DNA from: Methanolinea sp. UBA277
GTDB taxonomy: Archaea > Halobacteriota > Methanomicrobia > Methanomicrobiales > Methanospirillaceae
Direction of reading: 5' to 3'
Assembly (NCBI GenBank): GCA_002499905.1
Contig: DANP01000020.1
Span: 186,001-250,000 of the forward strand
DNA: 64,000 nt
The position numbers and the translations under genes were made by a program. Below are positions 27,044 to 35,283 of this stretch, piece by piece; position 1 is the first letter of the stretch, and each line of letters begins with the position of its first letter. The notes under the pieces are model-generated. The model searched no databases. It had not been told where the DNA came from and saw only the letters and a program-made list of their open reading frames with translations.

Positions 27044-27275
27044 TCACGGACAGTCAGGGCAGCTGCACCCTTTCTCCTGGTTGATGCACATGAAACTCTT
27101 CCCGGTTGAGCAGAAGAGGAGTTCCTTTGGATTCTTTGCACATGTGGTGCAGGTCGGGCATATCCCGGGCAGATGCACATCGCCTTCATGCTCTCAACCT
27201 TCTTCATCGGCTCTTCCCTGCTCATCTCCGACATGGCTGCAAAGTCTGTTCAAATTTGTCCATCACTTTCACCAT
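27044..27275 (-). pseudogene. DUF2769-type cysteine-rich protein, frameshifted
   Basis: Three frames read in order give one coherent small protein. From ATG 27275 the frame gives MVKVMDKFEQTLQ; after a one-base shift near 27235 it continues MSEMSREEPMKKVESMKAMC; after a second shift at 27161-27162 it reads CPTCTTCAKNPKELLFC, then a lysine-containing linker and CINQEKGCSCPDCP with a TGA at 27044-27046. The CICP...CPTC...LLFC...GCSCPDCP pattern is that of DUF2769, common in methanogens. A TATA-like GATATATTTTTT lies just upstream. Either a recent pseudogene or two sequencing errors. Confidence 0.7.
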
Positions 27276-27550
27276 CTGTGAGAACAGGATATCCTGACAA
27301 AAAATATATCGTAGGAAGATGATGGTGAAGACCGGAAGGGTGCCGCGCATCCATATCGCCTGGAAAAACCGCGGCATTATATCAGGATTTTCACAGGGTG
27401 TGTGATCATATTTAAATATTATAATCGCAATTATAAGACCGTTTCATCCAGGCTTCACTACGGCTCGTCACATGGATAAGGACAGTTTTCACGAGATCCA
27501 GACTATGGCCGGACCGGAGCCGGGAGCAGCTTTCACAGGATGTGCCGGCC

Positions 27551-28726
27551 ATGAAGAATCCACAGTATCTTACCACACTCGACCGGCTCGAAGGGCTCAT
27601 GCCAGCGGAGCGTGCATGCCTTGAGGAGGTCATCCGGAAGTTTGCCTTCAGGACAAACGAGTATTATGCATCGCTCATCGACTGGGACGACCCGGAGGAT
27701 CCCATCAGGAAGATTGTAATCCCGGACCACCGGGAGCTTGAAGACTGGGGGGCACTTGATGCATCTTCCGAGAAGACCTACACCGTTGCCCCGGGTCTGC
27801 AGCACAAGTACCCGCAGACCGCCCTCTTCCTCGCGGTCGATGTCTGCGGCTCATTCTGCCGGTTCTGCTTCAGGAAACGGCTCTTCATGAACGGAGCCGA
27901 TGAGGTCGTCCGCGATTATTCCAGGGGTATCGATTACATCAGGAACCATCCCGAGATCACCGATGTGCTGATCACCGGAGGGGACCCCCTGATCCTGGCG
28001 ACCACCCGGCTCGAATCCCTCATCAGCGGTCTCCGGTCCATTGACCACGTGGGGATCATCCGGATCGGGAGCAAGATGGTGGCGTTCAATCCCTACCGGA
28101 TCATCAATGATCCCTCCCTCCCCGGGATGATCCGGAAGTATAGCACAACGGAGAAGCGGATCTATATCATGGCCCACTTCAACCACCCGAAGGAGCTGAC
28201 ACCGCAGGCCATCGAAGCGCTCGACCTCCTCCGTGATGCTGGGGCAATCATTGTGAACCAGACCCCGCTCCTCCGCGGGATCAACAGCGATCCGGGTGTT
28301 CTGACCGAACTTTTCCGAAAGCTTTCCTTTATCGGGGTGCCGCCCTACTATGTCTTCCAGTGCCGCCCGACGCTCGGGAACCGGCTCTTCGAGATGCCTC
28401 TGGAGAAGGCCTACGAGGTATTTGAGCGGGCCAAGGCCGGCTGCTCGGGGCTGGCAAAGCGAGCCCGGTTCGTGATGTCCCATGCCACAGGAAAGATCGA
28501 GGTAGTCGGCAGGACAGCGGATGCGGTATACTTCAAGTACCACCAGGCGGCAAACCCCTCCGATATGGGACGGTTCATGGCCTTCCGGAGCAACCCCTCA
28601 GCCTACTGGTTCGACGATTATGAGGAGCTTATTGACGACTGCCGGATCTCCTGGGACGAGGATGAGAACCTCCGGACGTTCCCGTTCAGGGGAAGGATCC
28701 CCGACGATTCCAGCGTGACAGGCTAG
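27551..28726 (+). CDS. KamA-family radical SAM protein (lysine 2,3-aminomutase-like)
   Basis: Radical SAM enzyme with the 4Fe-4S motif CGSFCRFC (Cys99, Cys103, Cys106), TGGDPLIL, and a PLP-lysine-like ATGKIEV near 315. At 391 residues it resembles lysine 2,3-aminomutase but is shorter, and no ablB acetyltransferase lies beside it, so production of the osmolyte N-acetyl-beta-lysine is not supported. The substrate is open. Start ATG 27551 is chosen over GTG 27542. AT-rich promoter sequence (TATTTAAATATTATAA) lies at about 27408-27424. Confidence 0.85.
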   Translation: MKNPQYLTTLDRLEGLMPAERACLEEVIRKFAFRTNEYYASLIDWDDPEDPIRKIVIPDHRELEDWGALDASSEKTYTVAPGLQHKYPQTALFLAVDVCGSFCRFCFRKRLFMNGADEVVRDYSRGIDYIRNHPEITDVLITGGDPLILATTRLESLISGLRSIDHVGIIRIGSKMVAFNPYRIINDPSLPGMIRKYSTTEKRIYIMAHFNHPKELTPQAIEALDLLRDAGAIIVNQTPLLRGINSDPGVLTELFRKLSFIGVPPYYVFQCRPTLGNRLFEMPLEKAYEVFERAKAGCSGLAKRARFVMSHATGKIEVVGRTADAVYFKYHQAANPSDMGRFMAFRSNPSAYWFDDYEELIDDCRISWDEDENLRTFPFRGRIPDDSSVTG

Positions 28727-28750
28727 AGGGGAACACGAGCCCCTCGTCTC

Positions 28751-29350
28751 TCATTTACCTTTCCGGAAGAACCCGTACGGGTCGCGGTAACCAAAGAGGT
28801 GGAGCGACTTCTTCTGCGGAAATACCCCGTCGGCGACCGATTTGATGTCCTCAACCGAGTAGAATGCCTTCGGGATGAAATCTTGGATCCCCCTGATCAC
28901 TTCATCGAGATCCTGCCGTTTGACCACCGAGAGGATGATCTTCACTTTCCCCTTCGACCCCACCCCGTCTGCAACAGTGACACCGAAGCTCCGCTGCCGC
29001 AGGTAGGATATCAGCTGTGTGACATCATCCGGGGAGATCACCCGGACGACCACGGTTCCCAGGCGAAGCCGCTCTTCGACCTTCATACCGATGAATGTCC
29101 CTGCGGCAAACCCGCCGCCGTATGCGACATAGGAGGCGACATTGCTGATATTGTTCATCACCTGCCCGATGGCGATGAGCCAGATGATGACCTCAAAGAA
29201 ACCGATCACCGGGGCGATATACTTCAGCCCCCGGGCAATGAAGATGACCCGCATGGTTCCGAGGCTTACATCGCAGATACGGAAAAAGAAGATCATGAGG
29301 GGGAGAACCACCCATGCGAAGATCTCTGGTGTGACCACAGGTCCGGTCAT
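28751..29350 (-). CDS. UPF0316/DUF2179-type membrane protein
   Basis: A 199-residue protein with three hydrophobic helices in the first 95 residues (WVVLPLMIFFFRICDVSLGT; IAPVIGFFEVIIWLIAIG; YVAYGGGFAAGTFIG), followed by a soluble DUF2179-like C-terminal domain (RSFGVTVADGVGSKGKVKI; FIPKAFYSVEDI). The family is conserved, function unknown. Start at 29350 (MTGPVV) is preferred to the longer frame from 29395. It converges with the KamA gene, 24 bases apart. Confidence 0.85.
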   Translation of the reverse strand: MTGPVVTPEIFAWVVLPLMIFFFRICDVSLGTMRVIFIARGLKYIAPVIGFFEVIIWLIAIGQVMNNISNVASYVAYGGGFAAGTFIGMKVEERLRLGTVVVRVISPDDVTQLISYLRQRSFGVTVADGVGSKGKVKIILSVVKRQDLDEVIRGIQDFIPKAFYSVEDIKSVADGVFPQKKSLHLFGYRDPYGFFRKGK

Positions 29351-29461
29351 GACGGTCTCTCCCCGTTTCCAGTACTTTCTGCTGAAAGATCCCAATAAAC
29401 CATTGCTTCCTGCCAGAGTGGCCGTGATGAGGACCAGGTCCGCCCGCGGGCACGATTCCTG

Positions 29462-30709
29462 TCAGATCCACCCCCGCAGCCGCATAGCCTGCACCACCCG
29501 CTCGACAGCAATTGAGTAGGCTGCCTGGCGCATCGGGACATTGTTCCGGGAGGCGAGGTCCCCGACAGCACGGTAAGCTTCAACCATCTTCTTCTCGAGC
29601 CTGCGGAAGACCTCCTCTTCATCCCAGTGGTCAAAGTTGGCGTTCTGGACCATTTCAAAGTAGGAGACGATCACCCCTCCGCCGTTGCAGAGAAAATCGG
29701 GAATCACGAGAATATTCTTCATGTGGAGAAGGGCATCGGCATCGGTATCCACCGGGCCATTGGCAAATTCGGCGACGATTTCCGCTTTCACCCCGTCGGC
29801 ATTGGCACGCGTTACCACATTCTCGAGAGCAGCCGGGATCAGGACTTCGCATTCGATCTCCAGGAGCTCATGGTTGGTGATGTTCCGCGCTCCGGGGAAA
29901 TCCGTCACCGAGCCGGTCTTCGCCTTGTGGGTGAGCAGCGCCCGGACATCCAGGCCCTTTTCAGAAAAGACACCTCCCCTGCTGTCACTGACTGCCACGA
30001 TCCGGCAACCGAACTGTTCCTGGCCGATCAGGGCGGCATTTGACCCCACATTCCCGAATCCCTGGACGGCCACCCGGGCGCCCCGGGGATCCAGATTCCG
30101 GTCTGCTGCCGCCTCCCGGACTGCATACCAGCCCCCCGTTGCTGTGGCCGCGGTCCGCCCCGCTGAACCGCCAAGGCTGACCGGTTTTCCGGTGATCATC
30201 CCAAACGTCGTCTTATGGGCAATCCGCGAGTACTCATCCATCATCCAGGCCATGGTCCGGGCATCGGTGTACATATCAGGTGCCGGGATATCCCTTTCAG
30301 GGCCGATGATATGGTAGATGCTCTGGATGTATGCCCGGGAGAGCCGCTCGAGCTCTCCTTCCGACATCTCTTTCGGGTTGCAGACAACCCCCCCTTTTGC
30401 TCCGCCGAGCGGGAGGTTATGGAGGGCGCACTTCCAGGTCATCAGCGATGCAAGTCCCCGGATGGTATCGATGGTCTCGTCCGGGTGGTACCGGATCCCT
30501 CCCTTGGTGGGCCCGAGGGCATCATTGTACTGGACGCGGAACCCCTGGAAGGCCCGGATCGCCCCGTCATCCATCCTGACCGGGATCGAGACATGCAGCT
30601 CCCGCACCGGCAGCTTCAGGATGGCCTCGACGTTGGGGGAGAGGGCGAGATCGGTAGAGCAGGAACAGAGGTGCTGTTTCACCATCTCAAAGAGGTTCTG
30701 ATCATTCAT
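29462..30709 (-). CDS. gdhA: Glutamate dehydrogenase
   Basis: Interconverts 2-oxoglutarate plus ammonia and glutamate with NAD(P)H. Conserved GGAKGGVVCNP carries the catalytic lysine, and DIPAPDMYTDARTMAWMMDEY the catalytic aspartate. VAVQGFGNVGSNAA is the dinucleotide-binding loop. Start at 30709 (MNDQNLFEM) follows GGGGGGAGCGGAG. It begins 14 bases after the korB stop, so the genes link 2-oxoacid formation with glutamate synthesis in one operon. The product has 415 residues. Confidence 0.95.
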   Translation of the reverse strand: MNDQNLFEMVKQHLCSCSTDLALSPNVEAILKLPVRELHVSIPVRMDDGAIRAFQGFRVQYNDALGPTKGGIRYHPDETIDTIRGLASLMTWKCALHNLPLGGAKGGVVCNPKEMSEGELERLSRAYIQSIYHIIGPERDIPAPDMYTDARTMAWMMDEYSRIAHKTTFGMITGKPVSLGGSAGRTAATATGGWYAVREAAADRNLDPRGARVAVQGFGNVGSNAALIGQEQFGCRIVAVSDSRGGVFSEKGLDVRALLTHKAKTGSVTDFPGARNITNHELLEIECEVLIPAALENVVTRANADGVKAEIVAEFANGPVDTDADALLHMKNILVIPDFLCNGGGVIVSYFEMVQNANFDHWDEEEVFRRLEKKMVEAYRAVGDLASRNNVPMRQAAYSIAVERVVQAMRLRGWI

Positions 30710-30723
30710 CTCCGCTCCCCCCT

Positions 30724-31575
30724 TCACCGCTTTGCATCGAGAATTTTCGCGATCTGTTCTTCCCGTCCGGCAACGGACACCCTGCGGTGCGCGAACTGTT
30801 CCTCAAAGACCGGTTTCTCCTCCCGGTAGAAGAGACCGAAGGCAATCGGCGAATCAGTGTTGTAGTCCCACTCCTCCGCCTTCCGGCATGCTGCCTCGAA
30901 ATCTGCCGGGTCATGGCCGGAGAGCGTGTACCCCTGCCGGTCGTAGAGCTCACTTACGTTGAAGTAGCTTGCACAGATCTGGAGCACGTCGATGAAGGCA
31001 AATCCCCGGTGCATCAGCCCCTGGGAGATCAGGGGTCCGAGTTCTTTCATCCTTCGCGTGGTCCCCCGGGCGATGAAGCCGGCCCCGCTGGTCAGCATCA
31101 GGGAGAGGGGGTTGAACGGTGCCTCGACGGTTCCACCCGGTGTGGAACGGCCCCTGAAGCCGAGCGGCGAGGTGGGGGTGTACTGGCCGGTGGTGAGCCC
31201 GTAGACACGGTTGTTGTGAATGATGACCGTGATATCGGAGTTCCGCTTTGCGGCAAAGATCAGGTGGTCCAGCCCCTCGGCGTATGCATCGCCATCCCCG
31301 GCGCAGCAGAGCACGGTGAGGTCCGGGTTGGCAAGCTTGATCCCGGTAGCGACGGGAATGGTCCGGCCGTGAATAGAGTAGAAACTGTTGATGTTCAGGT
31401 AATCGGCCATCTTGGCATGGCACCCGATCCCGGTCACGAGAACAATGTTTTCGAGGGGAACTCCCTCGTCCACGAGCTTCTGGATGGCGTTCCGGAGTGC
31501 AAACTGGATGGTGAAGTTTCCGCATCCCGGACACCAGGTGTTCCGGGCATCGGTGATCAGGGTCTGTGGGGACAT
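30724..31575 (-). CDS. korB: 2-oxoacid:ferredoxin oxidoreductase, beta subunit
   Basis: The thiamine-diphosphate-binding subunit. WCPGCGNF (14-21) and GIGCHAKMADYLN are family signatures, and the ThDP/Mg motif is CCAGDGDAYAEG with HNNRVYGLT. Its start shares a base with the korA stop. The gdhA neighbour suggests 2-oxoglutarate as substrate (2-oxoglutarate synthase from succinyl-CoA), but pyruvate or other 2-oxoacids cannot be excluded from sequence. It contains no ferredoxin-type Fe-S motif. Confidence 0.92.
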   Translation of the reverse strand: MSPQTLITDARNTWCPGCGNFTIQFALRNAIQKLVDEGVPLENIVLVTGIGCHAKMADYLNINSFYSIHGRTIPVATGIKLANPDLTVLCCAGDGDAYAEGLDHLIFAAKRNSDITVIIHNNRVYGLTTGQYTPTSPLGFRGRSTPGGTVEAPFNPLSLMLTSGAGFIARGTTRRMKELGPLISQGLMHRGFAFIDVLQICASYFNVSELYDRQGYTLSGHDPADFEAACRKAEEWDYNTDSPIAFGLFYREEKPVFEEQFAHRRVSVAGREEQIAKILDAKR

Positions 31576-33224
31576 TATGCCACCTCCGCAAGCCGGCGCT
31601 CGAGTTCCTCAACGGCAAACGGCCGTCCGTCAAACTTCAGGACCGCTGCATCTACGGCGATGTCGTGCCGTGCACAGAGCATCCTGAGCTGCCCGAGCGC
31701 ATTCTCCTCGACGGCGATGACCCGTTCTGTCCCGGACAGTGCCGCTTTCAGCTGCTCATAAGGGAACGGGGACAGAACGACAGGCTGAACACCACGGATG
31801 CCCAGCCTGCCGGCAACCTCACGGCAGACCGGCAGGGTGGAGCCCCAGCAGAGGAGGGTGGTCGCAGCCCCGTCTCTGCCGAAGCTCACTACCGGGTCCA
31901 TGACCCCGGTCTCCCGGCGGAGCGTCTCTCCTTTCCTGAGACGTTTTCCGGTCAACAGGACGGTGACGTCACCCCGCTCGGTGGTAATACCCGCTTCATC
32001 ATGGATGTAGCTGTTGACCTTCACAGCCGATCCGGGGACCGGGGGGTGCAGCATCGGAGAGATCCCGCTGTCAGTTATCGCATACCGCCGATAAGGCCCG
32101 CCTGGAGGGGCAGCCGGACACTCTCCCTCCGGCAGGTGAGGGAATGCTCCCTCCAGGAGCGGGGTAATTCCTTCGCAGAGGGTCTTGTCGACCAGGATAA
32201 TCGCCGGTACCTGGCAGCTCCAGGCAAGAGAGAGTGCCCTGGCCGACCAGGTACATGCCTGGGTGATGTCGCCGGGGGCTACCACCAGCCTGGGGAACTC
32301 CCCCTGCCCGGCATGGAGCATGAAGTGGAGATCGGACTGCCCGGTGTAGGTGGGAAGGCCGGTACTCGGGCCGGTCCGCTGCCCCATGACCACCACCACC
32401 GGAACCTCGTTGGTCCCGGCCATGGAGAAGCTCTCGGTCATCAGGCAGAACCCGCCACCCGAAGTCCCGACAGCCGTCCGTTTTCCGGCATAGGCCAGCC
32501 CGTGGGCCATCAGGATGACTGAAATCTCGTTTTCCGGGTGCACCACGGTCAGGGGATAGTCTTCTGCCACCCCGGCCAGGAAGTGAAGGAGATTCGAAGT
32601 CGGGGTCATCGGGTAGGCGACATACGCGTCGAGGCCCCCGTGCAGGAGGCCGAGGCCGATTGCCTCGTTCCCTGATAGGAGGGGGAACGGCTCCTGTCCC
32701 CTTGGCTCAACCCGGTGTACCTGCTTCACGGATGCAAATCCCTTCCTGGCGACGGCGAGGTTCTTCCCGAGACCCCGTGGAATCTGCTTCCTGAAGACCT
32801 CCTCGACCACGGTGAATGGGATCCCGGTTGCGCCGGCAAGAGCCCCGATCATGCACGAATTCCCCATGACCGCCGGGGCCTGCTCCTCTTTCAGGATGTC
32901 CTGCACCGGGACGCCCTGCCCGTCTCCGGCCGCCTTTCCGCTGTTAAAGATCACCACCGTCCGGTCGTGCATGAGATCACGGTGGAGATCGATGGTGTCC
33001 TGGTTCAGGGCCAGCACGACATCGACCCGTTCCCGGCAGGCCCCGATCGGGGTATCCGCCGCTCTGGTAATAGTGAAGTTGTGCCCTCCCTTGATGAGCG
33101 ACGGGTAATCGAAGTACATGTACGTGGAGTATCCCATCCGGTTGAAGAGATGAGAGACGAGCAGCCCGGCACTGTTGATACCATCTCCGGCCCTGCCCCC
33201 TGTGAGAACCGACAGGTCTGCCAT
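31575..33224 (-). CDS. korA: 2-oxoacid:ferredoxin oxidoreductase, fused gamma-alpha subunit
   Basis: A 549-residue fusion of the gamma domain (about 1-185, starting LTGGRAGDGINSAG) and the alpha domain (about 195-549, with YPMTPTSNLLHFL and GTSGGGFCLMTESFSMAG). The fused gamma-alpha plus separate beta layout is the two-subunit type, with no delta ferredoxin subunit nearby. First gene of the korA-korB-gdhA operon. The intergenic region 33225-33311 upstream holds TATA-like ATATATATTCC. Confidence 0.93.
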   Translation of the reverse strand: MADLSVLTGGRAGDGINSAGLLVSHLFNRMGYSTYMYFDYPSLIKGGHNFTITRAADTPIGACRERVDVVLALNQDTIDLHRDLMHDRTVVIFNSGKAAGDGQGVPVQDILKEEQAPAVMGNSCMIGALAGATGIPFTVVEEVFRKQIPRGLGKNLAVARKGFASVKQVHRVEPRGQEPFPLLSGNEAIGLGLLHGGLDAYVAYPMTPTSNLLHFLAGVAEDYPLTVVHPENEISVILMAHGLAYAGKRTAVGTSGGGFCLMTESFSMAGTNEVPVVVVMGQRTGPSTGLPTYTGQSDLHFMLHAGQGEFPRLVVAPGDITQACTWSARALSLAWSCQVPAIILVDKTLCEGITPLLEGAFPHLPEGECPAAPPGGPYRRYAITDSGISPMLHPPVPGSAVKVNSYIHDEAGITTERGDVTVLLTGKRLRKGETLRRETGVMDPVVSFGRDGAATTLLCWGSTLPVCREVAGRLGIRGVQPVVLSPFPYEQLKAALSGTERVIAVEENALGQLRMLCARHDIAVDAAVLKFDGRPFAVEELERRLAEVA

Positions 33225-33311
33225 AACCTCCTCCTGATCCTGTGGTATCCGGGAGAGCTGATATATATTCCGGGAAATCGGGTTTTTCAGAAAAAGGACT
33301 GAAAATAAGAT

Positions 33312-33599
33312 TTATTTTTTCTTCCGGGGAGCGGTGCGCCTGATCCGTTCTGCCTCATCATGATCGTCGATCTGCATCAGGAAGGTCCCATAACAGGGTT
33401 TGGTGTAGGGGAAGGTAACCGTATCGCCATCAAGCCCGATCGAGATGGGAGGAACACCTATCACTGCCTTCTCGAAGATGTGGAAGCCGGGCTGCACATC
33501 GTAGTATTCACTGCAGTGGGTCCGGACATATTCACGGCACTCCTTGAAACTGGCGCCCCGCAGGATGATCTCGTACTTCAGAGATTCGACACAACCCAT
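33312..33599 (-). CDS. DUF1894 methanogen protein
   Basis: A 95-residue protein, MGCVESLKYEIILRGASFKE at the start and a basic RTAPRKKK end. It matches my recollection of DUF1894, a family known only from methanogens and usually beside DUF1890. No catalytic motif; several cysteines (3, 21, 29, 69). It overlaps the DUF1890 gene by 22 bases, so the two are coupled and may act together. Confidence 0.8.
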   Translation of the reverse strand: MGCVESLKYEIILRGASFKECREYVRTHCSEYYDVQPGFHIFEKAVIGVPPISIGLDGDTVTFPYTKPCYGTFLMQIDDHDEAERIRRTAPRKKK

Positions 33600-34060
33600 G
33601 GAAGTACCTCGTCGATCTTCTTCTTCAGCGGCATCGGGTTGTGCACCGCCTTTACCGCGATCTTCTCGCAGGGAAACTCGATCTCGGCTGCCATCTCCTT
33701 GAAATGCTCCCCGTAGATGACAGCAACGACCGTGACACCGGTGAGAGCCTGGACGGTTGCGGCATAGCTTATCCCGGCATCGTTATGGATGAAAATAAAG
33801 TAGTAATCATACTTCCTCCGGTCTGCCGCAAGGTCCTCGATGAACCGGTCGAGGTCAATGATTTCCCCGGTATAGTGCCGGTCGGGATCAGACACTTCGG
33901 CATTCAGCCGGGCCGCCCGGTTTCCGGCAATAACCGGGATGACCCCTTTCTTCCTGAGGTGGGCCGCAAGGTAGAGGGCGATGCTCGTTTGCACCGGAAC
34001 CTGCGGGCATCCGAGGACCAGCACCGCCTGCTTCCCTGCCGTCCCTTTCACTCCGCTCAT
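33578..34060 (-). CDS. DUF1890 methanogen protein
   Basis: A 160-residue alpha/beta protein. The start at 34060 (MSGVKGTAGKQ) leads into VLVLGCPQVPVQTSIALYLA, the family signature, which looks like a nucleotide- or cofactor-binding loop near a strand-helix. IHNDAGISYAATVQAL and VVAVIYGEHF follow. A longer open frame to 34141 runs into fdhD. Function unknown; the fdhD-DUF1890-DUF1894 neighbourhood hints at formate or methanogenesis cofactor metabolism but does not prove it. Confidence 0.8.
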   Translation of the reverse strand: MSGVKGTAGKQAVLVLGCPQVPVQTSIALYLAAHLRKKGVIPVIAGNRAARLNAEVSDPDRHYTGEIIDLDRFIEDLAADRRKYDYYFIFIHNDAGISYAATVQALTGVTVVAVIYGEHFKEMAAEIEFPCEKIAVKAVHNPMPLKKKIDEVLPWVVSNL

Positions 34061-34112
34061 GTCACTATCCCCATTGTTCCCCGGCCCTAAAGTGTTTTTC
34101 CGGCACCCGGCA

Positions 34113-34859
34113 TCAGCGAGGACGATCCTCCGGGCCGACACCCCTGACCCGCCACGGGTGGGTGTACACGGTGAAGCGTTCCTCCCGGGAGAAGCAGATC
34201 AGGGTGATCCCGAGCTCGCCTGCGGTCGCGATCCCCCGGTCCGTCGATGCCGCCCGGGATATGACGATCGGGACGCCGGCGTTGGCATACTTGATCACCA
34301 TGTCGCGGGGCTGCCGCCCGGTGCAGCCCACGATGCATTCGGAGAGATCGATACCGTTCAGAACACCGTAGCCGATCACCTTGTCGACGGTGTTGTGCCT
34401 TCCGACATCGCTTGCCCGGAAGAGGATCTCCCCGTCCTTCGCCAGGACCGAACAGTGGACCCCTCCGGTCTGACGCCAGAGATCGGTCACGATCTCTCTG
34501 GTGATGGCAAAGACATCGGGAATGGTGGTGATGCAGCCGGATGGCACGGGTTCGGGAGGGCGGCAGATGAAACCCACCGTGCCGGTTGTCTCGATCTCCC
34601 GCTCGCAGGATTCTTCCAGCGGTGCGGATACCCGGATCTCGTTTCCCTCGACAGATACGGCATCTACCGATCGTGAGAGACCCTGGCAGAGAACGAACCC
34701 GGCCCCGAGCTCCCGCAGGTTTTCCCTGCTTGCCACCATGTCGAGGAACCGGGTGCCGTTTAGGATGAGGGTGAAGCGCTCCTCCTGTACAATAGTGTCA
34801 TCAATACCGGAGATCCGCTCACCCCTGACCTGGATCCCGGTATACCGCACCGTGCTCAT
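34113..34859 (-). CDS. fdhD: FdhD-like sulfurtransferase for formate dehydrogenase
   Basis: FdhD passes sulfur to the molybdenum or tungsten cofactor of formate dehydrogenase. The 248-residue protein has GAGFVLCQGL, SDVGRHNTVDKVIG and GCTGRQPRDMVIKYANAGVPIVISR. In E. coli FdhD two cysteines in a CxxC loop are important; here only one (Cys98, VGFICRPP) is seen at the corresponding place. Overlaps cutA by 4 bases. The W/Mo transport island lies about 23 kb away. Confidence 0.88.
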   Translation of the reverse strand: MSTVRYTGIQVRGERISGIDDTIVQEERFTLILNGTRFLDMVASRENLRELGAGFVLCQGLSRSVDAVSVEGNEIRVSAPLEESCEREIETTGTVGFICRPPEPVPSGCITTIPDVFAITREIVTDLWRQTGGVHCSVLAKDGEILFRASDVGRHNTVDKVIGYGVLNGIDLSECIVGCTGRQPRDMVIKYANAGVPIVISRAASTDRGIATAGELGITLICFSREERFTVYTHPWRVRGVGPEDRPR

Positions 34860-35173
34860 TGCCGGACCTCATCGCGGATCCACTGGAGGTACGGGGGGTA
34901 TCCCCCGGCCACCGGCAGCAGGATCATCTCCGGGAGCTCGTACGAATGGATCTCACGGATCCGGCTCATCACCGCATCGGCCCGGTCCCGGGTGGTCTTG
35001 ATGATGAGCAGCTGCTCCTGGTCCTGGCAGAACTCCCCTTCCCACCGGTAGAATGAGGTCACCCCGGTGATGTTCACGCAGGCGGCGCGATGTTCCTCAA
35101 CGAGCGCCCTCGCGATGACCGCCGACTCCGCTTCGCCGGCAGTGGTGAGGATGATGACCGGTTCCTGCTGCAT
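34856..35173 (-). CDS. cutA: CutA-type divalent-cation tolerance protein
   Basis: A 105-residue trimeric alpha/beta protein. ALVEEHRAACVNITGVTSFYRWEG and ELPEMILLPVAGGYPPYLQWI are the conserved CutA segments. It is a small cytoplasmic protein linked to metal tolerance in bacteria; its role in archaea is unclear. First gene of the cutA-fdhD-DUF1890-DUF1894 run. Confidence 0.92.
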   Translation of the reverse strand: MQQEPVIILTTAGEAESAVIARALVEEHRAACVNITGVTSFYRWEGEFCQDQEQLLIIKTTRDRADAVMSRIREIHSYELPEMILLPVAGGYPPYLQWIRDEVRQ

Positions 35174-35283
35174 GGCTCTTTCCCTCTGTAATCTCCATTG
35201 CAGGGCGGGGGTTTTTACTCCTTCGGTTCATCCGCTTCCGTGCAGGACACCTTAATGTGTGCCGGGAAAGAATAACTACCCGC

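Noticed and set aside
26889..27281. 130-residue plus-strand frame
   Set aside because: It is antisense to the frameshifted DUF2769 gene, whose cysteine pattern is convincing on the minus strand.
30787..32522. Two plus-strand frames of over 300 residues
   Set aside because: Antisense of korB and korA; no recognisable domain or start signal.
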